Positions 1 to 11,201 of a stretch of 64,000 bases of DNA are shown piece by piece (the stretch's first letter is position 1; each line of letters begins with the position of its first letter). The notes beneath the pieces were generated by a model. It was not told where the DNA came from. It ran no database searches and saw only the letters and a program-made list of their open reading frames with translations. The position numbers were made by a program, and so were the translations under genes. Source of the stretch: Chrysogorgia sp. JL179-B06 (taxonomy: Eukaryota; Cnidaria; Anthozoa; Scleralcyonacea; Chrysogorgiidae); contig JAYKKM010000377.1 of assembly GCA_035772405.1 (NCBI GenBank), positions 365,001 through 429,000 on the forward strand. The letters run 5' to 3'.

Positions 1-227
1 AACTGAATGTAACGTAGTGCTTATAGATCTGTAGGAATATAGCTATTAATCTGTAGGAATTTAGCTAATTTATTGTACTATTTCGGATTGATTAATTCAT
101 AATTTCATAACCTTCACATTGTTTTATACTATGGTATATGAGGAAATGCATTTCTTGTTTTATATTCCTCTCGCAAGCGAGGGTGATAATATCGCGGTGG
201 CAGGGCCCATTTCTCACTAAAAATTCG

Positions 228-259
<32 letters not shown>

Positions 260-488
260 CTATGTACGCTCCTTCACTTCGGTGTTGTTGAGCGCTCTGT
301 GAAGTAGCGTGGGTATCCTTCAGCAATAATGCAACGCTCGCTACCATTGTGGCAGTTTGAGCGCTCTGGCCCCATGCGCACTTCACGCTATCTGGATGTT
401 CTGATCGCCGGTGGTATCCCACAAGCGGTTGTCAATGACGATCGTAAGTGTATAATAGTCCAGCCAGACTCATCCAGATTGTTCCAAG

Positions 489-530
489 CTACACTGATGA
501 GCTGTGGTGCAGCGAAACACGTGTCTGCAG
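489..530 (+). ncRNA. Hammerhead ribozyme motif, family E (weakened copy)
   Basis: The strand reads stem I ctaca, core CTGATGA, stem II gctg/cagc, GAAAC, a 4-nt loop, then GTC and the stem I return strand tgcag. The core is intact. Relative to the copies at 10491 and 37555, one base of stem I has changed (tgtag to tgcag), which breaks one pair. It lies between PLE-derived sequence and a (TA)n array. Confidence 0.75.
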
Positions 531-537
531 ATTGAAC

Positions 538-572
<35 letters not shown>

Positions 573-598
573 GTATATATACCGTGTTTATATGTATA

Positions 599-666
<68 letters not shown>
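538..666. repeat. (TA)n array
   Basis: About 130 bp of almost pure TA dinucleotide with a few tg/ac interruptions. It starts right after the hammerhead motif and ends at the left inverted repeat of the captured oxidase fragment. Confidence 0.95.
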
Positions 667-670
<4 letters not shown>

Positions 671-704
671 TAGAGTGCTGCGTAGACAGTGTTTTGAATA
701 TATA

Positions 705-1068
705 GCAAAGTTAAAAGGTGGTAAACTGCCAAGAATTTAGTGACGAGATACTGACGTTTCGAGCGGAGCCCTTCATAAGAGTAAGAATAGAATTCACGAG
801 CGAGTTTGTGAAGAAATCCATGCCTAGTCTCAGCCCCATTTTGATACCTTGCCAGCAAACAATGTGTCGCTGGTTTTGCTGAACTCGTCGAAGAGAATCC
901 AGACGAAGTAGACGACAGTGCAGGGTTTGTTTTGGATTTTTTGCCCAGCAAGAAGATCAACAAACGCATTGTTGTATTCACCGGTGGATGGGGAATGAAG
1001 GGCTCCGCTCGAAAAGTCAGTATCTCGTCACTAAATTCTTGGCAGTTTACCACCTTTTCACTTTGCTA
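705..1068. mobile_element. Captured oxidase fragment between inverted repeats (copy 1)
   Basis: Positions 787-1000 match the oxidase coding sequence (compare 9315-9528). They are flanked by inverted arms of about 65-75 bp (tatagcaaag...gcggagcccttcat and its complement). Compared with the gene, the fragment has lost 2 bp after ccagcaaaca, reads cccagc for cccggc, and reads attgttg for attgtgg. It cannot encode the enzyme. The arms carry the 3' half of a hammerhead-like core (gctcGAAAcgtcaGTA), so they are probably PLE terminal pieces. Confidence 0.75.
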
Positions 1069-1130
1069 TATATATATATATAAGGACCAACTCCTTATAA
1101 GGAAGTAAGATCGATGTTCATTTCTCACTT

Positions 1131-1322
1131 AAGAAATAGAAAACATTTTCCGTGTTTACATACAGTTATATAAACACGAGTGGAAGTTTGGGAGAACGAG
1201 ATATCATAGTGGGAACACGTGCCCGTAGGGCGAGTGTTTCCACGCGATTTCGAGTTCTCCCAAACTTCCACGAGTGTTTATATAACGTATGGGAACACGG
1301 ATAAAAATGTTTTCTATTTCTT
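1131..1322. repeat. Foldback inverted repeat
   Basis: An arm from about 1133 to 1204 (aaatagaaaacattttccg...gggagaacgag) is repeated in inverse from about 1252 to 1320. The spacer of about 45 bp contains the palindrome gggaacacgtgcccg-like core. No coding potential is seen. Confidence 0.75.
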
Positions 1323-1418
1323 TTATAAAATAACCCGTAGAAAGCAAATAAAATGTACAAATATCTTTTTTATCAACACGTAAATTCTCCTTACTGCGTA
1401 TGATGGCGCCGTGATGTC

Positions 1419-1544
1419 TAATTGATGGCGTATGATGGTTAATTGATGGCGTATGATGGCTATTTGATGGCGTATGATTGCTAATTGATGGCGTATGATG
1501 GCTAATTGATGGCGTATCATGCCTAATTGATGGCGTATCGCGAT
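1419..1544. repeat. 21-bp minisatellite
   Basis: Six consecutive units of the type taattgatggcgtatgatggc begin at 1419, 1440, 1461, 1482, 1503 and 1524, each with one to four substitutions. Both translated frames are repetitive and have no recognisable domain. Confidence 0.9.
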
Positions 1545-1738
1545 GGCGTAATCCATCCATGTTATATAGCCTGATATAAACACGGTAACTGACCAATCAC
1601 AGCGTGCGTAAGACACGACTTATTTTATAAATATATATATATATATATATAAAATAGTTATTCGACTATTTATAGAAAGCGAATAGTTATAGGCCGATGC
1701 TTTCTTTGACAAATTTCTTACTTTTTGGCAAAGAAAGC

Positions 1739-2890
1739 ATCGGCCTATATAGAGATGACGGTTTGGCTATCATAAAAAGTAAATCAGCACGTTTAGCAGA
1801 CAAAACAAGAAAAGATCTCCACAAAATTTTCGAGCAATTTGACCTAAAAATCACCGCCGAATCAAATTTACGTATAGTAAACTTTTTAGATGTAACTTTC
1901 GACCTTAACAATGGAAACTATAGGCCCTATAGGAAGCCCAATGACGATCCGCTATACATAAATATGCACTCTAACCATCCACCAAGCATAACAAGGCAAC
2001 TACCTGCATCAATTAACAAACGCATTAAACTCCTTTCGTCAGATGAGCAAACTTTTCAGGAATCTGCACCCTTATATCAGAACGCGCTTAGGCACAGCAA
2101 CTTTAATCATGAACTTAGCTACACTCATGATACACCGCAACGACCACGTAGGAATAGGCAACGCAATATCATTTGGTTCAACCCACCATTTAGCAAGAGT
2201 GTCAGCACTAACATAGGACGTAATTTCCTTAGCCTAATTGACAAACATTTCCCTCCGCACCACAAGCTCCATAAGATTTTTAACAGAAATACAGTTAAAG
2301 TAAGTTACAGCTGCATGAACAATGTTAAGTCAATAATCACTAAGCACAATGCACGCATAGCTAGGAACATCAAACCGCAGGATAGGGACGCTACTAATTG
2401 CAGTTGTAGAGAGAACACCATTTGCCCGCTTCAAGAACAATGCATGACTAGAGACATAGTATACAAAGCAACAGTGACAGTAAACATCACAAACGAAATA
2501 AAACACTACATTGGTATGACTGCAACCACATTCAAAGAGCGATTGGCCAACCACACTAAATCTTTTCAACATAAAAAGCATGAAAACGACACCGAACTTT
2601 CGAAATATATTTGGACATTGAAAGAAAACAATAAAGATTTCAGTATTAATTGGCAAATTCTAAAACATTCTATTTCGTACACAGGAGGATCAAAACGATG
2701 CAATTTATGTTTAGAAGAAAAATTTTGTATTTTAAAAGAAAAAAATAAGAATAGTTTACTCAACAAAAGAGCGGAAATAATTTCACAGTGTCGTCATCGT
2801 AATAAATTTCGCGTAATCAACGCAAACAAAGCCATGACCTCATGCTTTGTCCCCCACATACGCCCCCACTTTCCGGCAGAAAGCCTATAA
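1739..2890 (+). pseudogene. PLE family B, 5'-truncated reverse transcriptase and GIY-YIG endonuclease
   Basis: The frame opens at the catalytic box of the reverse transcriptase (YRDDGLAI). It runs through the thumb region, then a cysteine-rich linker (CSCRENTICPLQEQC) and a GIY-YIG nuclease (HYIGMTATTFKERLANH). That order, with a YxDD polymerase followed by a C-terminal GIY-YIG domain, is typical of endonuclease-bearing Penelope-like elements. The fingers and most of the palm are missing. The 5' end is a small fold-back: ggccgatgctttctttg at 1692 is mirrored by caaagaaagcatcggcc near 1729-1745. This is a junction type common for PLE copies. A hammerhead core follows 30 bp after the stop. Confidence 0.85.
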
Positions 2891-2919
2891 ATAAGCGGTC
2901 ATCCCTTTCGATATTGTCA

Positions 2920-2960
2920 CTGCCTGAAGATTCTTTTACAGATGAAACAAGTTGTAGCAG
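2920..2960 (+). ncRNA. Hammerhead ribozyme motif, family B
   Basis: The order is stem I ctgc, core CTGAAGA, t, stem II tct/aga with loop tttac, t, GAAAC, a 5-nt loop aagtt, GTA (predicted cleavage after it), then gcag closing stem I. It lies 30 bp 3' of the family B GIY-YIG frame. The layout equals family A with different but complementary stem bases. Confidence 0.75.
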
Positions 2961-2979
2961 ACCAGTTTTGAGGTAAGCG

Positions 2980-2982
<3 letters not shown>

Positions 2983-3065
<83 letters not shown>

Positions 3066-3071
3066 ATATAA
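2983..3071. repeat. (TA)n array
   Basis: Nearly pure TA dinucleotides between the 3' end of the family B PLE and the second captured oxidase fragment. Confidence 0.95.
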
Positions 3072-3104
3072 AGTAGAGTGCTGCGTAGACAGTGTTTTGA
3101 ATAT

Positions 3105-3468
3105 ATAGCAAAGTTAAAAGGTGGTAAACTGCCAATAATTTAGTGACGAGATACTGAGGTTTCGAGCGGAGCCCTTCATAAGAGTAAGAATGGAATTCAC
3201 GAGCGAGTTTGTGAAGAAATCCATGCCTAGTCTCAGCCCCATTTTGATACCTTGCCAGCAAACAATGTGTCACTGGTTTTGCTGAACTCGTCGAAGAGAA
3301 TCCAGACGAAGTAGACGACAGTGCAGGGTTTGTTTTGGATGTTTTGCCCAGCAAGAAGATCAACAAACGCATTGTTGTATTCACCGGTGGATGGGGAATG
3401 AAGGGCTCCGCTCGAAACGTCAGTACTCGTCACTAAATTCTTGGCAGTTTACCACCTTTTCACTTTGC
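3105..3468. mobile_element. Captured oxidase fragment between inverted repeats (copy 2)
   Basis: Same structure as the copy at 705. Gene-derived sequence spans about 3190-3403, with the same three diagnostic differences from the gene plus private changes (ttggatgttt, gtgtcactgg). Confidence 0.75.
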
Positions 3469-3538
3469 TATATATATATATATAAGGACCAACTCCTTAT
3501 AAGGAAGTAAGATCGATGTTCATTTCTCACTAAAAATT

Positions 3539-3539
3539 C

Positions 3540-3633
<94 letters not shown>
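3539..3633. repeat. (TA)n array
   Basis: Uninterrupted TA dinucleotides following the repeated motif tctcactaaaaattcgta. Confidence 0.95.
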
Positions 3634-3637
<4 letters not shown>

Positions 3638-3735
3638 ATTTTTGTGAGTGTTTGTTTCACTCTCCAAGATCTACTAGAAAAGCATCGGATGTTTGTCCCG
3701 TATATATATATATATAAAATAGTTAGAATGTTTTC

Positions 3736-3778
3736 GTCACTACTCTGAGTTTCACGCGTAATGCGATCTTCAGGCAAC
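3736..3778 (-). ncRNA. Hammerhead ribozyme motif, family A
   Basis: On the minus strand: stem I gttgc, CTGAAGA, t, stem II cgc/gcg with loop attac, t, GAAAC, 5-nt loop tcaga, GTA, then gtgac pairing with gttgc (two wobbles). It lies directly 3' of the minus-strand GIY-YIG fragment. Confidence 0.75.
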
Positions 3779-3791
3779 TGACAGTTCAGCT

Positions 3792-4187
3792 TCAACTTGT
3801 CGTTAATATACTCGGCGGGTTAAAAATAGTTCTGATGACGTTGTTGTGTGTTGATCGTTTGCTGACGTTCGTTAATCGGTGATTGATTGTGTGACGACAC
3901 TTCGCGAAAATTTCCGATCTTTTATTTAAAAGAGTTTTCTTGTCGGCCTTCATGATCATAAGTTTTTCCTCCAGGCAAAGGTTGCATCTTCGCGATCCAT
4001 TTCGATAAGCCGCGGCGCGTCTAACAATTGACCATTTTACATTAAAATCGCGTTTTTTTCTTTTTAAATTCCAGATGTGTTTTGACAGCTCCGTTTCATT
4101 TGCGTGCTTTTCGTTGAGGAATGATTTTAGATGGTTGCGATAACGCTGCTTGAAATCATTGGCTGTCATACCGATATATCCAGAGCA
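3792..4187 (-). pseudogene. PLE family A, GIY-YIG fragment (inverted copy)
   Basis: From about 4187 the minus strand encodes the C-terminal GIY-YIG domain (YIGMTANDFKQRYRNH) to a stop at 3792. Upstream of 4187 the homology ends and the same family starts again on the plus strand. This copy and the next are therefore head-to-head, with their 3' ends pointing outward. Confidence 0.85.
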
Positions 4188-4219
4188 CAATCCAGAGCAG
4201 AATCCAGAGACATAATAAA

Positions 4220-4765
4220 CGCATCTTAAAGAACAGAAACAACCCGCGCACGAATACAGAGAAATGCAACTGCCGACAACGTAACAGCCATCAATGCCCA
4301 ATCCCAGGAAACTGTTTAGTGAAAAGAATAATTTATCAAGCCGAAGTAACAACGCATGACGACGGAGAAATGAAGAAATATATCGGTATGACAGCCAATG
4401 ATTTCAAGCAGCGTTATCGCAACCATCTAAAGTCATTCCGCAACGAAAAGCACGCAAATGAAACGGAGCTGTCAAAACACATCTGGAATTTAAAAAGAAA
4501 AAAACGCGATTTTAATGTAAAATGGTCAATTGTTAGACGCGCCGCGGCTTATCGAAATGGATCGCGAAGATGCAACCTTTGCCTGGAGGAAAGACTTATG
4601 ATCATGAAGGCCGACAAGAAAACTCTTTTAAATAAAAGATCGGAAATTTTCGCGAAGTGTCGTCACACAATCAATCACCGATTAACGAACGTCAGCAAAC
4701 GATCAACACACAACAACCTCATCAGAACTATTTTTAACCCGCCGAGTATATTAACGATAAGTTGA
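4220..4765 (+). pseudogene. PLE family A, zinc-finger linker plus GIY-YIG domain
   Basis: The open frame begins with the cysteine linker typical of PLE nucleases (CNCRQRNSHQCP...GNC) and continues into the GIY-YIG domain (KKYIGMTANDFKQRYRNH) and the CNLCLEERLMI segment. The reverse transcriptase is missing. The site cgaagt at 4342-4347 corresponds to the Polinton insertion point of unit 1 and is empty here. Confidence 0.85.
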
Positions 4766-4778
4766 AGCTGAACTGTCA

Positions 4779-4821
4779 GTTACCTGAAGAGCGCATTACG
4801 CGTGAAACTCAGAGTAGTGAC
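4779..4821 (+). ncRNA. Hammerhead ribozyme motif, family A
   Basis: Family A layout in sense orientation 3' of the GIY-YIG frame. Stem I is gttac/gtgac here, and the base before stem II is g instead of t (CTGAAGAg). Confidence 0.7.
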
Positions 4822-4923
4822 GAAAACATTCTAACTATTTTATAAACGCTCTACCTCTAATGGTATCGAGCACTCTTGAACCATCCGCTAGCTTTGTAAC
4901 ATTCATGTTACAAATCTGTTTTA

Positions 4924-5096
<173 letters not shown>

Positions 5097-6106
5097 GCTG
5101 ATGAGCAGGATGAAGATAACTGCTATTTACAGTCACCCTTGATGCCACACAAATGTGGGACATCAAAAACCATGCCAGAGTGCTCAAACTGCAGGCAGTG
5201 AGCTTATATATATAAGGACCAACTCCTTATAAGGAAGTAAGATGTGGTTTTGGATGATCCGTTTGAGTCGGGACCATATTTGAGCTGCGGCCATTATCGA
5301 TTTGTTGATCAGACGAACTACATAAAGAGGTTTATAATAGGTACGTATGTTATGTATTTACACTCGCTAATTCCAAATCTGTTTTCAGAATTGAAAACGG
5401 TTAAATATTGATCGAGATAATGTTCAAAACGACTTATAAGCTTACTTATAACGCTTGCTTATAACCATGAGTTGTTTTATAACGCAACCAATGGTCTCGT
5501 TTCCTATACGCTATCAGCATTCAACAATCGTTTATTACATAATATACGACAATTTTATTATAGTATACAAAAGATGTTTGTTAACAGGTTGTTTAAGCAA
5601 TTAAGGTTTAGTTTGATTATTCACTCAGCTTTGCAGCTGTCGCGAAGGTGTCAATTTGAACCGTGAAGATGACATTGTAGTTGAAAATTACGTTTGGTAG
5701 TTTTTAAACTTTTTAACGTTTAACCTGTGTGTAAGACATATTATGAAGCGATTGCGAACATTATGATGTATGTATTATATGTAAGCATGTCTCATCTATT
5801 TTAAAGCACACCACACCGGTTTGTGGTCTTAAAAATATGATTCATATATTCCACTTGTAACGTCCAGAAGTGATCGATAATCGGTTGTAGGAAGGTAGAT
5901 GCAACTTTTGCTGATATGAAGGACCAAATATTTTAAGTATCTGCTGTTTCTGACCTTCATCTGATAGCCAGTCAATCTTGAAATCACCACATATTATGCA
6001 ATACTCTTGGGTAAATTTATCTAATAATAATATTAATGTATATAATAATAATATTAATATCTAATAATATTCGTAATGTCGACTGCGCCTCAAAATGACG
6101 TGTTCT

Positions 6107-6238
6107 GCGTCGGGATAAAACTTATTTTAATTCATAACATCAGGCTAAAACCACAATAGACATTTGCATTTATATATATTCGTTATACTGAATTCCACAG
6201 CCTGATATTATGAATTGAAATAAGTTTTATCGCGACGC
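6107..6238. mobile_element. MITE-like inverted repeat (unit 1)
   Basis: Arms of about 40 bp face each other: gcgtcgggataaaacttatt... and the complement ending aataagttttatcgcgacgc. The spacer is about 50 bp. Copies lie at the same place in units 2-4. No transposase is linked to it. Confidence 0.7.
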
Positions 6239-7362
6239 ACTGGCTTATTGTCTTAGAATAGTCAAATAAACACCAAATGCACCTTATCGACTCACTCCTT
6301 GTCCCAACTACAGTATGGTTGTGGCCAGTTACGTGTTATACATGTCTCTCATGAAATATTATGGATATACTAATACTAATCAGAAATATTATGAATATAG
6401 AAATTCGCTTCGCGCGAAAATATTCGCGCAGTGGAAAACCGCCCTATAAGCGTCGAATCTCAACTAGGCGGAAAATAAAGTTGTCCTTTGTTACGTGAGA
6501 TATCGTGTGGAACTAATTTTTAGAAAAGACAAAAGGAAAAGTCGAGTACAGTATGAGCACGGAAGGGGACAGAAGCGTTCCTGAGCGCACGGCCCGAGCT
6601 TGCCAGTTGCTCCATGTTGTAAACATCGTACTGCAATTCATTTATGCGTGATATGCCAAATAAAAGCAAATATAACCTATTCAAATCTATCTCAAATAAA
6701 GCCATTGATCACAACAGTTAGTCCTTCAAATGCAAGGAACAGTGGGTGATTTTAGAAATGTTGATCGAAACGCAAAGTTGTCAAGTCAAGCGACGATTTA
6801 TATTTAGAAACGTAAACACTGAAGTAAAACAGAATCAGGGAGCAATTGTGCTTGAAACCTATAAGAATAGAAACCCTTCTAAGACACACCAGTATAGAAA
6901 TAAGGCGGAGGGAAAGCCAGAAATTAAAAAGTGAGCTAGAACTAGAAGTACTCGATAACTTTAAGTAAAGCACTAACGGCATATTATAGACATAATATCT
7001 TTCAAGAAAATTTTAATACCAACGTTTCTTCACAAACCGTAATGTCAGAGTGAGATATTTACAATTAGATATAGGTTAAATATAGGCGCAGGTGAGAGCA
7101 AATCTACTTAATTACTCAACAACAGGAAACGCGGAGATGTATGGCTTACCGACACATAAAAAGAACTGTTCTATCAGTAAAGATCAATAGGCTAATTTAT
7201 TTAACCTCGCGCAGCAAGTCTAACGTCTAAGATGTAAGAGTTGGAATTGTATCAGGTTTAATCAATTAAATAAAGCATGTGTGTGTATTGTATTACACCA
7301 TCGAAAGTTAGAGGTTAAATATATATGCTTGCGCCTCAAGGCAGATTGTGGAGTATGTAGCC

Positions 7363-7370
7363 TGACGTCA
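7363..7370. promoter_or_regulatory. CRE palindrome TGACGTCA
   Basis: A perfect cAMP-response-element palindrome about 0.9 kb upstream of the oxidase start, conserved in units 2 and 3. Closer to the gene there are an inverted CCAAT (attgg, 8159) and an E-box (cacgtg, 8180). Function is inferred only from the motifs. Confidence 0.4.
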
Positions 7371-8266
7371 CGCAGCGCACGGGAGACCGGAAAGCGAAAG
7401 CCCACGCTAGCAAGCGAACTCTAGCCGACGAGATAAACGCTCGGAACGAAGCACATCCAACCGACATTCTCACCCACCATCCCTCCCCTTAAAAAATATC
7501 AATTCCATCAGTTCTCGTGTTATCACAAACTGATGTTTGAAGGGTACAGGTAAGCCTGACTGGTGATCGGATCAGGACCAACAGGCTCAGTCAACCTGAT
7601 CCTACTTCAAGCAACTAGGACAACAGCACACATCAGCCTGCCAGCATCAACCAGTCGGTCTGCCTGTCACCCAGCCATCCAAACGGGTAAGCATAAATGT
7701 GGCGCTGGTGATCACACACATCATCGACGTATGGTTTAAAGACTCTAAATTATTGTAGAAATATGATTTAAAAAAATAAATTTTGCAAGTCCGCAAGTCC
7801 GCGTTTTCTACATGCCTGAGAATCAGGGAGTTGTCGTTGTTATCATGTCATGCAGTGGCAAATAAATTACTTGAAATCCCAATAGAGGACTGAATTTTGG
7901 AGAGGACAAAAGTTTGAATTTTATCGTTGAATCAAACCACAAACCGTTGAATATAGAAATGAAGTATATATAAGTATACATTTTTCTATATAGTTCACAT
8001 ACAAGCTTCAAAGTTTCTGAATAACCCGTGTAACCTCAGTGACGTCTGTGTAGAACGAAGACAACGACAAGTTTACTTTTGGGACTTTAAAATAATCATT
8101 TTCTTTGTTTTGCATGAAAATTTCTATTGAAATAATACGGTACCCGTGGCTCTCTCTTATTGGTTGTTGACCCAAATGACACGTGCAAAAAAGCCGGAAA
8201 TCAGTCGCACTTCATATCGCGATAATAGCTGCGACACACAGTACGTGCAGTTTCTCTTGTGCAGAG

Positions 8267-9722
8267 ATGTGTGAGTTATATGATGTTGTTGTGGTCGGTG
8301 GTGGCGCAATGGGACTATCCGCAGCTTACCAGTGCGCCGTGAAAGAAAACAAGAAAGTCGTTGTGATTGAGCAGTTTGGTAAGTTTGGTAACGACTTTGG
8401 CTCAAGCCCTGGATTTAGTCGGCAATTTCGCACTAGCTATTCCGAACTTTACCTGTCCCAATTGGCCATCGATACCAGTAAACTGTGGGACGAACTCATG
8501 GTGGAGCTGAACAACGACACTCTTCTCTACAGAACTGGTTCTCTATGGTTCGGCGACTCTCTTGTCCATACTAGCGAAGGCAATATAGACGAAGCTGTCA
8601 AGAACCTCAAAGAATTAGGCCAAGTGGAAGGAGTTGATTTCACAGTGACCGAGGGAAGAGAAGAGATTCTGAGTGATCCAAACATAACGTTCATTTCTCA
8701 AGCAGTCATCGACATTCCCAATCCGAAAGCTTTGTTGGTTAAAGACGGCGGAACGATAAACGTACCTGCACTTGTCAATTGTTTTACCGAGAGTTTACGA
8801 CGTGAAGCGGTGCCGGCCGAGCTAGTCACGAATGGTCGCGTAACTGCCATTGATTATTCCAATGATGAGGAAATACGAGTGCAGGCCACAGTGCGTACTT
8901 GTCCGAAGGACGAGGAGGTTATTCGAGAATACCGTTGCAAGAAAGTGATCATGACACCAGGAACGTACGTAAACACCCTGTTGTCTACATTGGTACCGGC
9001 CTTCCCAAAACTGATAAAACCTAACCATCTACCTCTGGAGTTCCACCTATTTCGCAAGTAAGTTAGTGCCGGTCGATGTGTCACCAGAGCCATGCAAGTG
9101 GCCTATATGGTATTTCTTCGGCAAAGAAAAACCGAGCGAAGAGACCGAAGCCCATGATTTGAATGCTTACTATGGATTCCCAAGCGAACCCAACCGCCAA
9201 CGCCTCGATCCACAATACTTGCGAGTTAGTCCAGCGTTCACCTCGAAAGAAGAATTTGATTTCCAAGATTATCCTCCCGTGTGCACAGAAAGACCAGTGG
9301 ATACCGACAGCATGGAATTCACGAGCGAGTTTGTGAAGAAATCCATGCCTAGTCTCAGCCCCATTTTGATACCTTGCCAGCAAACAACATGTGTCGCTGG
9401 TTTTGCTGAACTCGTCGAAGAGAATCCAGACGAAGTAGACGACAGTGCAGGGTTTGTTTTGGATTTTTTGCCCGGCAAGAAGATCAACAAACGCATTGTG
9501 GTATTCACCGGTGGATGGGGAATGAAGTATGTTCCGGTCATTGGAAAGATACTGGCCGATCTCGTTATCAGGGGGGTGACCAACTACGCCAATCTCATTG
9601 AACCAATGAACATCGAGCGTGGAATCCTTAAGGATGTGGAACCGCAAATGAAGAAAAAAGAGAAAAAAGTGAAGCTGACATCCGTACAGCGAGCTTCAAA
9701 GATTCACAAAATGTTGTTCTAA
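8267..9722 (+). pseudogene. FAD-dependent amine/sarcosine-oxidase-like gene, frameshifted copy
   Basis: Same gene as at 35332 and 44087. One extra A in a run (ctgataaaacc near 9016-9019 against ctgataaacc in the others) shifts the frame after about residue 250. The reading stops at 9061, and the rest is open in another frame from 9066 to 9722. The FAD-binding half (VVGGGAMGLSAAY) is thus separated from the C-terminal half with TGGWGMKYVPVIG. Otherwise the copies are almost identical, so the loss is young, or is an assembly error at a homopolymer. Confidence 0.85.
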
Positions 9723-10152
9723 CTGCAGGGGCGTAGGAAGAACCGTTCTAGCTTTCTAAAAAGGCATTTAGACTTTCTTATTATTTTTTTAATTTATAAA
9801 CAAGGAACAATGTTACATTATGCAAACATTTTAGGCAAATAACATTAACAATGATTGTATTATAATTCGTGTTAAGAATTTTGATGTTTATTATTAAACT
9901 GAATGTAACGTAGTGCTTATAGATCTGTAGGAATATAGCTATTAATCTGTAGGAATATAGCTATTAATCTGTAGGAATTTAGCTAATTTATTGTACTATT
10001 TCGGATTGATTAATTCATAATTTCATAACCTTCACATTGTTTTATACTATGGTATATGAGGAAATGCATTTCTTGTTTTATATTCCTCTCGCAAGCGAGG
10101 GTGATAATATCGCGGTGGCAGGGACCCATTTCTCACTAAAAATTCGTATGTA

Positions 10153-10262
<110 letters not shown>

Positions 10263-10490
10263 TATGTACGCTCCTTCACTTCGGTGTTGTTGAGCGCTCT
10301 GTGAAGTAGCGTGGGTATCCTTCAGCAATAATGCAACGCTCGCTACCATTGTGGCAGTTTCAGCGCTCTGGCCCCATGCGCACTTCACGCTATCTGGATG
10401 TTCTGATCGCCGGTGCTATCCCACAAGCGGTTGTCAATGACGATCGTAAGTGTATAATAGTCCAGCCAGACTCATCCAGATTGTTCCAAG

Positions 10491-10532
10491 CTACACTGAT
10501 GAGCTGTGGTGCAGCGAAACACGTGTCTGTAG
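10491..10532 (+). ncRNA. Hammerhead ribozyme motif, family E (intact)
   Basis: Stem I ctaca/tgtag is perfect. The core is CTGATGA, stem II gctg/cagc with loop tggtg, then GAAAC, acgt, GTC with cleavage predicted after the C. All universally conserved hammerhead positions are present. It is followed at once by a (TA)n array. Confidence 0.85.
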
Positions 10533-10536
10533 ATTT

Positions 10537-10657
10537 GTATATATATATATGTATATATATATATGTATATATATATATGTATATATATATATGTATATAT
10601 AATTATATATATATGTATATATATATATGTATATATATATATGTATATATATATATG

Positions 10658-10689
<32 letters not shown>

Positions 10690-10692
10690 TAT
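10537..10692. repeat. (TA)n array with regular tg interruptions
   Basis: Mostly tatatatatatg units of 12-14 bp, a higher-order pattern shared with 37602-37765. Confidence 0.9.
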
Positions 10693-10726
10693 AAAAGTAG
10701 AGTGCTGCGTAGACAGTGTTTTGAAT

Positions 10727-11094
10727 ATATAGCAAAGTTAAAAGGTGGTAAACTGCCAAGAATTTAGTGACGAGATACTCATGAGGTTTCGAGCGGAGCC
10801 CTTCATAAGAGTAAGAATGGAATTCACGAGCGAGTTTGTGAAGAAATCCATGCCTAGTCTCAGCCCCATTTTGATACCTTGCCAGCAAACAATGTGTCGC
10901 TGGTTTTGCTGAACTCGTCGAAGAGAATCCAGACGAAGTAGACGACAGTGCAGGGTTTGTTTTGGATTTTTTGCCCAGCAAGAAGATCAACAAACGCATT
11001 GTTGTATTCACCGGTGGATGGGGAATGAAGGGCTCCGCTCGAAACGTCAGTACTCGTCACTAAATTCTTGGCAGTTTACCACCTTTTCACTTTG
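10727..11094. mobile_element. Captured oxidase fragment between inverted repeats (copy 3)
   Basis: Gene-derived sequence spans 10817-11030, with inverted arms on both sides and the same three diagnostic differences as the other captured copies. Confidence 0.75.
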
Positions 11095-11165
11095 CTATAT
11101 ATATATATATAAGGACCAACTCCTTATAAGGAAGTAAGATCGATGTTCATTTCTCACTAAAAATT

Positions 11166-11166
11166 C

Positions 11167-11198
<32 letters not shown>
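11166..11198. repeat. Short (TA)n array
   Basis: About 33 bp of TA dinucleotides between tctcactaaaaattcg and the large palindrome. Confidence 0.9.

Positions 11199-11201
<3 letters not shown>

Larger units (their letters stand above)
5213..8266. other. Unit 1 leader: no gene recognised
   Basis: Apart from the MITE-like repeat and regulatory motifs listed separately, I see no convincing gene in these 3 kb. Open frames of about 60 codons recur in all units but have no recognisable domain. The E2F-like palindrome gcgcgaaaatattcgcgc lies near 6417. In units 2-4 a candidate 48-bp GT-AG interval (for example 32406-32453) lies in a frame that stays open. It could be the tail of an unrecognised spliced gene. 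Confidence 0.5.

Noticed and set aside
388..1053. Long ORFs rich in alternating Tyr-Ile (YIYIYI...)
   Set aside because: They are translations of (TA)n arrays joined to flanking PLE or captured-gene sequence, and their starts and stops change with array length.
1396..1550. CRISPR-like array
   Set aside because: Units follow each other without spacers. It is a 21-bp minisatellite in a eukaryotic sequence.
5472..5666. 64-aa ORF repeated in all units (MFYNATNGLVSY...)
   Set aside because: Copied with the unit. No domain, signal or promoter was seen, so it was not called as a gene.
8183..8266. N-terminal extension of the oxidase (starting MQKSRKSVALHIAI)
   Set aside because: It begins with GTG, not ATG. 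The ATG at 8267 is followed directly by the FAD-binding strand.
9081..9647. 188-aa minus-strand ORF opposite the oxidase gene
   Set aside because: A shadow frame of the oxidase coding sequence, repeated in each copy with no features of its own.
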